A program made the translations under genes and the position numbers. Below, in pieces: positions 24,494 through 33,076 of a stretch of DNA of 64,000 nucleotides (the stretch's first letter is position 1; each line of letters starts with the position of its first letter). Below the pieces are notes generated by a model. It was not told the DNA's origin. It saw nothing but the letters and a program-made list of their open reading frames with translations, and ran no database searches. The stretch comes from Marmoricola sp. OAE513. Lineage in GTDB: Bacteria; Actinomycetota; Actinomycetes; Propionibacteriales; Nocardioidaceae. Location: assembly GCF_040546585.1 (NCBI RefSeq), contig NZ_JBEPOC010000001.1, positions 2,232,001 through 2,296,000 of the forward strand, written 5' to 3'.

Positions 24494-25804
24494 CTAACCA
24501 GCAGCCCGCGCCTCGCCCGCCTCGATCTCCTTCAGCAGGTCGACGACGTACCGGCCGAAGTCGATCTGGATCGTGTGCCGCGGGGCGTCGTAGTACTGCG
24601 CGGTGTGCTCGGCCTGGTCGGCCTCCATGATGCGCACCTGCTCCTCGACGCTCGGCAGCTCGTAGGTGCCGGTGAGCAGTCGGGCGAGCAGCTTGGACTG
24701 CTGCTCGGCGAGGTTCACGATCGTCGGCGAGGACTGCGCCAGGCCCAGGTAGTAGAGGTGGTCGTGGCCGGGCTTGATCATCCGCTTGAACAGCGGGTAC
24801 TGGTGATCGGAGTCCGGGTGCAGGTCGGCTTCGGAGTCGCCGAAGAAGGGGAACTTCATGTCGTAGCCGGTCGCGCAGATGACCACGTCGGCCTCGACCG
24901 AGGTGCCGTCGGTCAGGTGCACGGTGTGGCCGTCGAATCCCTTGATGGCGGCCAGGAAGTGGATGTCACCGGACCCGGCCTTGGTCAGGAAGTCGGCGCT
25001 CACCGAGGGGTGCGCCGAGAGCGGCTCGTGATCGGGCTCGGGCAGGCCGTAGTTGCTCATCGACCCGACCAGCTCCTTGATCAGCGCTCGGCCGGCAGCC
25101 AGGCCGACTTCCCGGGGGATGTCCGGCGGAGCCATCACCTTGTCGGCGGCGATGCCGTTGCGGTACTTGGGCAGCACCCAGACGCCGCGGCGTGCGGACA
25201 CGTAGAGCTTCTCGGCCATCCACCGGCTCGAGAGCTCCGAGGCGATGTCCATCGCCGAGTTCCCCATGCCGACCACGATGACCCGCTTGCCCCGCATCTC
25301 GACCGGCTCGAACGGGTTGATGTAGGCGTGGCTGTGGATCAGGTCGCCCGCGAAGGTGCCCTCGTACTCGGGGAACCTTGGGCTCCAGTGGTGTCCGTTC
25401 GCCACGACGAGGTCGGTGTAGGACCGGGTCTCGCCGGTCGAGAGCGTGACGTCCCAGCCGACGTCGGTGCGCACGGCCTGCTCGACACCGGTGTTGAACT
25501 CGATCTTGTCGCGCAGGCCGAAGTGGTCGACGTACGCCTTGAAGTAGTCGTGGATCAGCGTGTGGTGCGGGAAGTCCGGGTAGTCCGCGGGCGCCGGGAA
25601 GTCCTCGAACTGCAGCCGCGCCGTCGAGGTGTCGATGTGCAGCGACTCGTAGACGGCCGAGCGCCCGTTCGGGTTCTTGAAGTACCAGTTGCCGCCCACC
25701 TCGTCGGCCAGCTCGAACTGGTCGTACTCGATGCCGAACTCCTTCAGGCGCTTGGCAGTGGTGATCCCGGAGCAGCCGGCTCCGATGATGCAGACCTTGG
25801 TCAC
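24494..25804 (-). CDS. Flavin-containing monooxygenase (FMO-type)
   Basis: A 436-aa class B flavoprotein monooxygenase. FAD motif IIGAGCSGITTAK at residues 5-17, FMO identity motif FAGDLIHSHAY (FxGxxxHxxxY/F) near 145-155, NADPH motif VVGMGNSAMDIASE near 180, and the late ATGYD motif. The tryptophan of Baeyer-Villiger enzymes is absent at the identity motif, favouring an FMO. GTG 25804 overlaps the stop of the serine hydrolase gene, so both form an operon downstream of the KstR-like site at 26948. Confidence 0.92.
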   Translation of the reverse strand: MTKVCIIGAGCSGITTAKRLKEFGIEYDQFELADEVGGNWYFKNPNGRSAVYESLHIDTSTARLQFEDFPAPADYPDFPHHTLIHDYFKAYVDHFGLRDKIEFNTGVEQAVRTDVGWDVTLSTGETRSYTDLVVANGHHWSPRFPEYEGTFAGDLIHSHAYINPFEPVEMRGKRVIVVGMGNSAMDIASELSSRWMAEKLYVSARRGVWVLPKYRNGIAADKVMAPPDIPREVGLAAGRALIKELVGSMSNYGLPEPDHEPLSAHPSVSADFLTKAGSGDIHFLAAIKGFDGHTVHLTDGTSVEADVVICATGYDMKFPFFGDSEADLHPDSDHQYPLFKRMIKPGHDHLYYLGLAQSSPTIVNLAEQQSKLLARLLTGTYELPSVEEQVRIMEADQAEHTAQYYDAPRHTIQIDFGRYVVDLLKEIEAGEARAAG

Positions 25805-26937
25805 GAGAGCTCCTTGACGCAGTCGAAAGCGGTGGTCACGTAGGTGTCGGTGCGCGGTGAGGCGACCATGTGGTCGGCCAGCTTGTTCTCGGCGTACGCG
25901 AAGGTGGTGCGGGTGTCGAGGTCGTTGACGACGATCGCGCCGCCGTACCCGGTCCACCAGCAGACCCGCCCCTCGTGGATGGCGGGCGCGGACGGCATCT
26001 GGAGCGCGTAGCCCACGCCGAACTTCACCGGCACGCTGAGCAGCTGGTCGACGCCCTCGGCCTGGACCTCGAAGATCCGGTCGATGGTCGCCGGCGACAG
26101 CAACCGTACGCCGTTCACCTCGCCGCCGTGCGAGACGAGCGCCTGCGCCAGCGCGATGCCGCGCGCGTTGCCGTGCCCGCCCGCGCCGCCGACAGCACCC
26201 CTGCGCCACGCGGGGGTGTTGCACACGGCCTCCGGCAGCAGCAACGGGTTCATGATCGTGCGGATCAGGAAGTGGTCCGGACCCAGCACGCTGTAGTCGA
26301 TGTTCGAGGGCGGCGGGTTGCTGAGGTCGGCACACAGGTCGAGCTCGTCGTCGGGCACGCCCAACCGGAAGCCGCCGCCGAGCGGCGCCATGATGTCGTC
26401 GTGCAGGATGTCGGCGACCGACCGGCCGGTCGCGCCGCGCACGACCCCGTCGAGAAGGTGTCCGTGGCACACGATCTGGTACGCCGGCGCGGTGCCTGCT
26501 TCGTACCAAGCCGGCTGGTCGACGAGGGTGGCCTCCGACGCCGGCAGGTCCAGGATGTCCTCGACGCTGACCTGGGCGCCCCAGCCGGGGATCCCGCTGG
26601 TGTGCCCGAGCAGGTGCCGGACAAGGGTCTTCTCCTTGCCGTGGGCACCGAACTCGGGCCAGTACTCGATCACGGGTGCGTCGAGGTCGATGAAGCCCGC
26701 CTCGACCTGGGTCAGCAGGGCGAGAGCCGCCATCGTCTTCGTGACCGACCAGACCTGGGTGATCGTGTCGCGGGCCCAGGGGACCCCGGGGCGTGCCTCG
26801 CCGCCCCAGAGGTCGACGACGAGCTCGCCGTCGTGGACGACGGCGAGGCTGGCGCCGCGGTCGGTCCCGTCGGCGAGGTTGCGCTCGAGAAGGTCGTGGA
26901 GGGGGCTGAACGCGTCAGCGCAGGTTCCTTCGATCAC
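25801..26937 (-). CDS. Serine hydrolase, beta-lactamase/EstB family
   Basis: A 378-aa class C beta-lactamase-like esterase. The nucleophile motif SxxK is SVTK near residue 65, with the block LLGHTSGIPGW after it and WWTGYGG near the C terminus, where KTG is replaced. No signal peptide is seen, so it is a cytoplasmic esterase rather than an antibiotic-hydrolysing enzyme. ATG 26937 lies 11 bases from the KstR-like site. It probably hydrolyses an ester intermediate of the same pathway as the monooxygenase. Confidence 0.92.
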   Translation of the reverse strand: MIEGTCADAFSPLHDLLERNLADGTDRGASLAVVHDGELVVDLWGGEARPGVPWARDTITQVWSVTKTMAALALLTQVEAGFIDLDAPVIEYWPEFGAHGKEKTLVRHLLGHTSGIPGWGAQVSVEDILDLPASEATLVDQPAWYEAGTAPAYQIVCHGHLLDGVVRGATGRSVADILHDDIMAPLGGGFRLGVPDDELDLCADLSNPPPSNIDYSVLGPDHFLIRTIMNPLLLPEAVCNTPAWRRGAVGGAGGHGNARGIALAQALVSHGGEVNGVRLLSPATIDRIFEVQAEGVDQLLSVPVKFGVGYALQMPSAPAIHEGRVCWWTGYGGAIVVNDLDTRTTFAYAENKLADHMVASPRTDTYVTTAFDCVKELS

Positions 26938-26947
26938 CGGGTCACTT

Positions 26948-26961
26948 TAGAACGTGTTCTC
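26948..26961. promoter_or_regulatory. KstR-like operator palindrome (TAGAACGTGTTCTC)
   Basis: Matches the site at 22490 in 13 of 14 bases and the first 13 positions of TNNAACNNGTTNNA. It lies between the divergent serine-hydrolase operon and the lipoprotein/dehalogenase pair, so it could control both. Confidence 0.72.
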
Positions 26962-26990
26962 GTCCGGGGGAACGAACTAGGCTCGCTCGC

Positions 26991-27581
26991 GTGAATCGTT
27001 CGCTCGCACTGCCGGTCGTCGCCGTCCTGTCCCTCGCCCTGCTCGGGGGCTGCGGAGGGGACCACGGGGACGCGAAGAAGCCGTCCATTCGGAAGTCGGC
27101 TGCTGACGACGAGGGCCGCAACGTCCTGGAGCTGACCAAGGGCAGCACCGTGACCGTCGCCGCGCCGAGCGCGAAGGGCGTGGTGTCGTCGAGGACGCCG
27201 GTGTCGCTGGAGTTCCGCGACCTCGAGTGCGCGGCCAACCTGCCCGGGGTCGGCTTCGACAAGAAGTACCGGAACATCGACCTGGTCGCGCCGAAGGGCA
27301 AGCAGCTGTGCTTGGTCGAGCTCGCCGTGACCAACATCGGCGACCGGAAGAACTTCTTCAGCTCGCGTGGCATCGCCAGGCTCCGCACCGACGAAGGCGA
27401 GTTCGCCCAGACCGACCAGACCTACGACTACCAGGGCATCGCCGACGCCCGGGGCACCCAGCTCGCCTCGACCTCGGACCTGATCAGACCAGGTAAGACC
27501 AAGTCCGACTTCGCGGTCTACGAGATCCCCGCGAAGGCCGAGCCGCAGGCGGTCGTCTACGACATCGTCACGGTCGACTGA
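26991..27581 (+). CDS. DUF4352-type lipoprotein
   Basis: A 196-aa exported lipoprotein. The lipobox LLGGCGG follows a hydrophobic signal (LALPVVAVLSLALLGGC), with lipidation expected at Cys 19 or 20. Residues ~35-195 show a beta-rich, DUF4352-like core (LCLVELAVTNIGDRKNFF, VYEIP) seen in extracytoplasmic telomeric-repeat-binding-factor-2-fold proteins. GTG start; the stop is one base from the dehalogenase start. Role unknown. The link to the dehalogenase is by position only. Confidence 0.85.
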   Translation: MNRSLALPVVAVLSLALLGGCGGDHGDAKKPSIRKSAADDEGRNVLELTKGSTVTVAAPSAKGVVSSRTPVSLEFRDLECAANLPGVGFDKKYRNIDLVAPKGKQLCLVELAVTNIGDRKNFFSSRGIARLRTDEGEFAQTDQTYDYQGIADARGTQLASTSDLIRPGKTKSDFAVYEIPAKAEPQAVVYDIVTVD

Positions 27582-27582
27582 G

Positions 27583-28539
27583 GTGGAGATCGTCCGGACA
27601 CCGGAGGAACGGTTCGCCGACCTGCCGGGCTACCGGTTCGCGGCGCACTACGCCGACGTCGTCGCCGAGGACCTGGACCCGGTCCGGATGCACTACGTGG
27701 ACGAGGGGCCCGCAGACGGCCCCGTCGCGCTGCTGCTGCACGGCCAACCGACGTGGTCCTACCTCTACCGGCACGTGATCCCGGTGCTCGTCGGGCGCGG
27801 CGTGCGGGTGATCGCTCCGGACCTGATCGGGTTCGGGCGCTCGGACAAGCCGACCCGCGGTCCGGACTACACGCTGGCCCGGCACATCGGCTGGGTCACC
27901 AGTCTCGTCACCGGCCTCGACCTGCAGCGGATCACCCTGGTCGCGCAGGACTGGGGCGGGCCGATCGGCTTCAGCGTGCTGGCCGCGGACCCCGACCGGT
28001 TCGCGAGCGTCGTCGCTGCCAACACGATCCTGCACACCGCGGACCCGGCGCTGGAGGATCGGCTCAACTGGGCCGTCCACGGCACGGGTGAGACACGCGT
28101 CGTGCTCGAGGAGGCGCTGGTCGACTACCTCCTGTACACCCAGCGGGCACCGGAGCTGCAGGCCAGCCTGTTCGTCGGGGCGACTGCCACAACGCCGTTG
28201 GCACCCGAGGTGCTGGCGGCCTACGACGCCCCGTTCCCGGGGGAGGAGTACTCAGCCGGTCTGCGGCAGATGACCGCGCTGCTGCCGCTCACCCGCAACG
28301 ACCCCGGAGCCCGGATCGGCCGTCGGACCATGCGCGTGCTGGAGACGTTCGAGCGGCCCTTCGTGACGGCGTACTCGGACGGTGACCCGGCGACGCGTGG
28401 CTGGGAGAAGATCTTCGCGGAGCGGGTCCCGGGGGCACGGGGCGAGACGCACCGCACGATCACCGGCGCCGGTCACTTCCTCCAGGAAGAAGCCGGCGAC
28501 CAGCTCGCCGCGGTGATCGCCGAGGTGGCCCTGCGCTGA
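27583..28539 (+). CDS. Haloalkane dehalogenase-like alpha/beta hydrolase
   Basis: A 318-aa enzyme of the HLD-I type that hydrolyses carbon-halogen bonds. HGQPTWSYLYR (residues ~50-60) is the oxyanion motif and AQDWGG gives the aspartate nucleophile and a halide-binding Trp; GAGHFLQEEAG carries the catalytic His. In DhlA-like enzymes the oxyanion motif is HGEP; the Gln here is a departure at the second halide/oxyanion position. It is 1 base after the lipoprotein stop. Could also be an epoxide or ester hydrolase relative. Confidence 0.85.
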   Translation: MEIVRTPEERFADLPGYRFAAHYADVVAEDLDPVRMHYVDEGPADGPVALLLHGQPTWSYLYRHVIPVLVGRGVRVIAPDLIGFGRSDKPTRGPDYTLARHIGWVTSLVTGLDLQRITLVAQDWGGPIGFSVLAADPDRFASVVAANTILHTADPALEDRLNWAVHGTGETRVVLEEALVDYLLYTQRAPELQASLFVGATATTPLAPEVLAAYDAPFPGEEYSAGLRQMTALLPLTRNDPGARIGRRTMRVLETFERPFVTAYSDGDPATRGWEKIFAERVPGARGETHRTITGAGHFLQEEAGDQLAAVIAEVALR

Positions 28540-28541
28540 GC

Positions 28542-28992
28542 TCAGGCCGCCGCGTCCGCCTCGGCAGCGGCCTTCAGCTTCACCATCGTCCGCGCGAGCG
28601 CCTTCTTCGTGCGCGCACCGAACAGCCCGTGCAGCACCCGCCTCCCGACCGCGTTGTAGTGGGACAGGTCCCAGGTCTCCGTCACCGCGGTGCCGCCGTC
28701 AGCGGTCGGGGTGAGCTCGTAGCGCCACCGGTGCAGGCCCCATGTGCCGCCACGCGATCAGCGCGTCCTGCTCGAACTCGACGACCTTGTTCTGGATCCG
28801 GTACGGCGCGCCCATCTTCATCTTCATGCCGAACCGCGATCCGAGCACGAGCCTGTCCGGGCCGGACACGGAGTCGCGCACGGTGCCGGAGCCGTCGATC
28901 CGGGAGTGCTGGCGGGGGTCGGAGAGGATCGCGAAGACGACCGCAGCAGGAGCAGCGATCGTGGTGGACGCGGATTCGTTGAGGTCGGCCAT
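28542..28992 (-). pseudogene. SRPBCC family protein with a one-base frameshift
   Basis: A START/SRPBCC hydrophobic-ligand-binding fold of about 150 aa. From the ATG at 28992 the frame reads STTIAAPAAVVFAILSDP to HMGP, where a run of four C (28738-28741 on the plus strand) shifts it into a short wrong end. Reading three C restores HMGLHRWRYELTPTADGG and runs cleanly to a stop at 28542. The 451-nt span is one more than a multiple of three. Either a genuine pseudogene or a homopolymer error. The family includes polyketide cyclase and Toxin_10-like proteins that bind lipids. Confidence 0.85.
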
Positions 28993-29015
28993 GGCTGCAG
29001 CCTAGGTGGACCCGG

Positions 29016-29945
29016 TCACCGAGCGCTCGGGATCACCACGCTGGACCCGGATCCCGGCCAGCAGCTGAAGCCGGCCGGGAGCTGGCGGCCGTCGTCGATG
29101 AGGTCGAGGCACTTGGACACCAGGACGTTCGGGTCCTTCGACAGCGAGTCCGCGAGGGCCTTGTTGGCCTCGGCGAGCCGCTGGTTGGTGATCTTCTTCT
29201 GCTCCGCGACCCGGGTGGCGGCCACCTCGAGCTGGAGCTGGTTGATCTTCTGCTGGGTACCTTCGGAGAGACGGATGTAGGAGATGGTGATCGACTTGAT
29301 GTCGACCTGCGGCTTGTCGTCGTCGGACACCGCGCGGAGGAGGCCGTCCATCTTCGTCGAGACCTCGGTGCTGAACTTCTGGAGGTCCGGGGCGGTGTTC
29401 GAGACCGGTTGCGTGCCGGTGTTGAGCAGCGGGTTGAAGGTCGAGAAGACCGAGGCCAGTGCTGAGGTGAGCTGCGTCCGCACCAGAGCGTCGTTGACGT
29501 TCTCGTTGATGTCCTTGTCGGAGTTGCGGTAGTCGGCGTAGATGTCGTCGGCGGCGTCCTGGTTGATCCGCGACCGGATCACGACCGAGACGCACGCCGT
29601 CGATCCGTCTCCGATGCGGACGCTGATGCAGTCGCCCTCGCCGGTGAACTTCTGGGTCGTGATCGTGCCGTCGATGTCGGTGACCTTCTGCCACGGCGCC
29701 TTCAGGTGCAGGCCGTTGCCCAAGGTGCGACCCGACGGCTTGCCGAACGTCGTGACGACACCGGCATTGCGGGTGCCGACGACCGTGAAGGAGGCGAGCC
29801 CGACGCAGAGCAGCGCCAGCACGACGAGTCCGGCGGACGCTGCGCGCAGCGTCCGCTTGGTGCCCTTGGAGTCGGTCCAGCTGACCGGGAGGACGAGGAC
29901 CGCTCCGATCACGGCGATCAGCGCGAGGATGAGGATGCCGGGCAT
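29016..29945 (-). CDS. SPFH domain (band 7/stomatin-prohibitin) membrane protein
   Basis: A 309-aa protein with two N-terminal hydrophobic segments (LILALIAVIGAVLVL and AGLVVLALLCVGLASFTVV), then an SPFH domain from VGTRNAGVVTTFGKP to about residue 240. A helical tail (LQLEVAATRVAEQKKITNQR) is of the kind that oligomerises, and the C terminus is LPAGFSCWPG. Its function is likely membrane microdomain scaffolding. The ATG at 29945 lies 31 bases downstream of tRNA-Lys on the same strand, so some read-through from the tRNA promoter is possible. Confidence 0.9.
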   Translation of the reverse strand: MPGILILALIAVIGAVLVLPVSWTDSKGTKRTLRAASAGLVVLALLCVGLASFTVVGTRNAGVVTTFGKPSGRTLGNGLHLKAPWQKVTDIDGTITTQKFTGEGDCISVRIGDGSTACVSVVIRSRINQDAADDIYADYRNSDKDINENVNDALVRTQLTSALASVFSTFNPLLNTGTQPVSNTAPDLQKFSTEVSTKMDGLLRAVSDDDKPQVDIKSITISYIRLSEGTQQKINQLQLEVAATRVAEQKKITNQRLAEANKALADSLSKDPNVLVSKCLDLIDDGRQLPAGFSCWPGSGSSVVIPSAR

Positions 29946-29976
29946 GGGAGAACCTCCGTCGGTGGGGTGAACGGGG

Positions 29977-30049
29977 TGGGCCCCCAGGGGATCGAACCCT
30001 GAACCCGCGGATTAAAAGTCCGCTGCTCTGCCAATTGAGCTAGAGGCCC
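29977..30049 (-). tRNA. tRNA-Lys (TTT)
   Basis: A 73-nt cloverleaf on the minus strand. Acceptor GGGCCTC pairs with GGGGCCC, the anticodon loop CTTTTAA gives anticodon TTT, and the T arm is GGTTCGATCC. CCA is not encoded. An upstream CATACT at 30085-30080 may be the -10 box. Confidence 0.95.
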
Positions 30050-30098
30050 GAGACGCCCGGTCGGAGCGCGTCCGGGGAAAGTATGGCGCACCGCGTGC

Positions 30099-30743
30099 TC
30101 AGGGGGCCGACGAGGTTTCCCGCCCGGCCAGGATCGCGGCCACCGCGTCGCGAAGATCGTCCACGACGTCGCGGGCCGGGGCGGGCCGCGACGGCGTCCC
30201 GACGTTGGCGCGCACGAACGCGAGGTCGCCGAGTACCCGGAAGCACATCGAGGTCGCCTCGGCCATCCGGAAGCGGACGGTCGAGCGTCTCAGGCCCGGC
30301 TGGATGCGTTGCAGGATCACACCCATCCGCTGTGCCTGCGGGGCGAAGGTCTCGTTGAGCAGCTGCCACCCAGGCTCACGGTGGCTGCGCACGATCCGGT
30401 CGACGAGGCGGATCCAGGCGTCCTCTCCGCGCAGGGCCAACGCTGCCACGGGCTCGACGATCGCCGCGGCGAGGAGGTCGACGTCGGGAGCATCCGAGCT
30501 CTCGAGAGACGCGAGCCTGTCCTCCCGCTCGCTGCGGATCGCGTCGCTACGGGCGTGGATCAGCGCTGCGAGCAGGGCGTCCTTGGAGCCGAAGTGGTAG
30601 TTGATGGCTCCGACGTTGGTGCCGGCCTCGGCCATCAGGGTGCGCAGGGACGTCGCCTCGATGCCACGTTCGGCGAACACCCGCTCGGCGGTGTCGAGCA
30701 GGAGGTCTCGTTGGGTACGTCGTTGGCTCGGCTCGGCGCTCAC
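30099..30743 (-). CDS. TetR/AcrR family transcriptional regulator
   Basis: A 214-aa repressor type. HTH at about residues 25-55: SLRTLMAEAGTNVGAINYHF, with the recognition motif INYHFGSKDALLAA; the effector-binding region shows the TetR_C DUF1956-like helices. GTG start at 30743. Divergent from the molybdopterin oxidoreductase gene across a perfect 26-bp palindrome, so it very probably autoregulates and controls that enzyme. Confidence 0.93.
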   Translation of the reverse strand: MSAEPSQRRTQRDLLLDTAERVFAERGIEATSLRTLMAEAGTNVGAINYHFGSKDALLAALIHARSDAIRSEREDRLASLESSDAPDVDLLAAAIVEPVAALALRGEDAWIRLVDRIVRSHREPGWQLLNETFAPQAQRMGVILQRIQPGLRRSTVRFRMAEATSMCFRVLGDLAFVRANVGTPSRPAPARDVVDDLRDAVAAILAGRETSSAP

Positions 30744-30773
30744 GGTTCCGGACCCTACACCGGACGAAACGAG

Positions 30774-30799
30774 GCAATTCCATCACGTGATGGAATTGC
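30774..30799. promoter_or_regulatory. Perfect 26-bp palindromic operator
   Basis: The half-site GCAATTCCATCAC is followed immediately by its exact reverse complement. It lies 30 bases from the TetR start and 16 from the oxidoreductase start, the expected place for the TetR operator of this divergent pair. Confidence 0.85.
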
Positions 30800-30815
30800 T
30801 GTGTATCCTCCGAGC

Positions 30816-33053
30816 ATGGACGAGCTCCCCGTGATCGTGCACCGCCGTACCTGTCCGCTCTGCGAAGCCATGTGCGGGCTCAACGTCCACGTGCGGGGCG
30901 ACCAGGTCGAACGAATCACCCCGGACCCCGACGACGTGTGGTCGAAGGGACACATCTGTCCCAAGGGCACCACTCTCGGAGCGCTCCACCACGACCCCGA
31001 CCGCTTGCGCCGACCAGTGGTCAAGCAGCCCGACGGTTCGTTCAAGGAGGTCTCCTACGCCGAGGCCTACGCCCGGGTGGACGAGCTCCTCGGGCCGGTG
31101 ATCGCCGAGCACGGCATCGAGGCCGTGACGGCGTACGTCGGCAACCCGCTCGCGCACGCGCTCGACCTCAGCCGGTACGTCGGCATCCTCATCGGGATGT
31201 CCGGCATCCCGATGATCTACTCGCCGGGCGTCGTGGACCAGTGGCCCAAGAACGTCGGGGCGCACCTGATGTACGGAGGGATGTGGAAGATCCCGGTGCC
31301 CGATCTGCAGCGCACCGACCTGTTCGTGATCATGGGGGCCAACCCGCAGGCTTCGCAGGGATCGCTGCTGTCCTGCCCGGACATCATGGGTGAGATCGGC
31401 GCGATCCAGAAGCGGGGCGGCCGGGTCGTCGTGGTGGACCCCCGGCGTACGGGGACGGCAGCGAAGGCCAGCGAGTGGGTGCCGATCGTGCCGGGCACGG
31501 ATGCCGCGTTCCTGATGGCCGTCGTGCAGGTTCTCTTCGCCGAGGGGTTGGTGAACCCGGGTCACGTCGAGCAGCACCTGGACGGGGGTCAGGCGTCCCT
31601 CGACGAGCTCGGTGTGCTGGTGGCGTCGTGGACGCCGGAGCGGGTCGAGGAGGTCACGGGGGTGGCGGCCGACCGGATCCGCGGGCTCGCTCGGGAGCTC
31701 GCGGGTACGGAGCGGGCCGTGCTCTACGGGCGCATCGGTCTGTGCAACCAGGAGTTCGGGACGTTGGCGAGCTGGCTGGTCGACGTCGTCAACATCCTCA
31801 CCGGCCACTTCGACGTCGAGGGCGGGTCGATGTTCCCGCTGCCCGCGGCCTGGACCGTCAGCGACCTGCCGATGCCCGAGCTCGAGAACGGCGTCCCCAA
31901 CTTCGGTCGCTGGCGCAGTCGCGTGCGTGGCGCCCCTGAGGTCCTCGGACACGTCCCGGTGTCCTGCCTGCACGAGGAGATCTCGACGCCGGGCAAGGGG
32001 CAGATCAAGGCGCTGTTCACCGTGGCGGGGAACCCGGTCCTGTCCTCGCCCGAGGGTGACCGGCTCGACTCTGCTCTGCCCGGGCTCGACGCGATGATCA
32101 GCGTCGACCTCTGGATCAACGAGACGACCCGGCACGCGGACGTGATCTTCCCGGGGCTCTCGGCCCTGGAGTCCGCGCACTTCGACGACATGATCTGGAT
32201 GTTCGCGGTCCGCAGCGGCGCGAAGTTCTCGCCGGCGGTCTTCGATCCGGTCGAGGAGCGGCCGGGGGAGTGGGAGATCCTGATCCGCCTCGCGGGCGCC
32301 TGCCTCGGGACTCCGATGGCCGACTTCGACGTGGTGGCGATCGACGACGGGTTCTTCGACGTGCTCGCGATGGCGCACGGGGTCGACGGAGCCGCTGCCC
32401 GCGAGCACTACACCGAGGGCGGACCGATGCGCCTGCTCGACCTGCAGATCAGGTCGGGACCCTTCGGCGACCGGTACGGCGAGAACCCGGACGGGCTGAC
32501 GCTCGCGAAGGTGCAGGAGCACCCCGAGGGCATCGACCTCGGTCCGATGCGGCCGCGGATCGCCGACGTGCTCGACACCGCCAACGGCAAGCTGCTGCTC
32601 GCGCCGGCGTACATCACCGACGACCTGACGCGGCTCGAGGAGCGGATGTCGCGCGGCCGGCCCGAGCTGGTTCTGATCAACCGTCGGCACCTGCGTTCCA
32701 ACAACTCCTGGCTGCACAACGTCCCGAGCCTGATGAAGGGCAGCAACCAGTGCACCTTGCTGATGAATCCGACCGATGCGGCGAGCCGGGGGCTGTCCGA
32801 GGGTGATCTGGTTCGCGTGACCTCGGAGAGCGGTTCGATCGAGCTGCCGCTGGAGCTCGACGACGGCATCCTGGCCGGGGTGGTGTCGACGCCGCACGGC
32901 TGGGGCCACGGCAAGGACGGCGCCCGGCTCGAGGTCGCTGCAGGGCGACCGGGCGTGAACACCAACGTGCTCTCCCCGGGGCGGTTGGTCGACGCGCCCT
33001 CCGGCAACGCGATGGTCAACGGCTTCGAGGTCTCGGTCCGCGCCGCGACCTAG
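30816..33053 (+). CDS. Molybdopterin oxidoreductase family protein
   Basis: A 745-aa DMSO-reductase-type molybdoenzyme. The N terminus binds a [4Fe-4S] cluster through C13, C16, C20 and C48 (CPLCEAMC ... KGHICPKG). Further blocks are NPQASQGSLL, VVVVDPRRTGTA and, near the C terminus, HLRSNNSWLHN and TPHGWGHGKDG, all cofactor-site regions. It has no Tat signal, so it is a cytoplasmic enzyme, possibly formate-dehydrogenase- or assimilatory-type. No partner subunit adjoins. Probably controlled by the divergent TetR protein. Substrate unknown. Confidence 0.92.
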   Translation: MDELPVIVHRRTCPLCEAMCGLNVHVRGDQVERITPDPDDVWSKGHICPKGTTLGALHHDPDRLRRPVVKQPDGSFKEVSYAEAYARVDELLGPVIAEHGIEAVTAYVGNPLAHALDLSRYVGILIGMSGIPMIYSPGVVDQWPKNVGAHLMYGGMWKIPVPDLQRTDLFVIMGANPQASQGSLLSCPDIMGEIGAIQKRGGRVVVVDPRRTGTAAKASEWVPIVPGTDAAFLMAVVQVLFAEGLVNPGHVEQHLDGGQASLDELGVLVASWTPERVEEVTGVAADRIRGLARELAGTERAVLYGRIGLCNQEFGTLASWLVDVVNILTGHFDVEGGSMFPLPAAWTVSDLPMPELENGVPNFGRWRSRVRGAPEVLGHVPVSCLHEEISTPGKGQIKALFTVAGNPVLSSPEGDRLDSALPGLDAMISVDLWINETTRHADVIFPGLSALESAHFDDMIWMFAVRSGAKFSPAVFDPVEERPGEWEILIRLAGACLGTPMADFDVVAIDDGFFDVLAMAHGVDGAAAREHYTEGGPMRLLDLQIRSGPFGDRYGENPDGLTLAKVQEHPEGIDLGPMRPRIADVLDTANGKLLLAPAYITDDLTRLEERMSRGRPELVLINRRHLRSNNSWLHNVPSLMKGSNQCTLLMNPTDAASRGLSEGDLVRVTSESGSIELPLELDDGILAGVVSTPHGWGHGKDGARLEVAAGRPGVNTNVLSPGRLVDAPSGNAMVNGFEVSVRAAT

Positions 33054-33076
33054 GAGGAGCGTGCGAGGCTGGACCG

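Noticed and set aside
25801-26937. Antibiotic-resistance beta-lactamase
   Set aside because: There is no export signal and the C-terminal motif fits EstB-type esterases; neighbours are catabolic.
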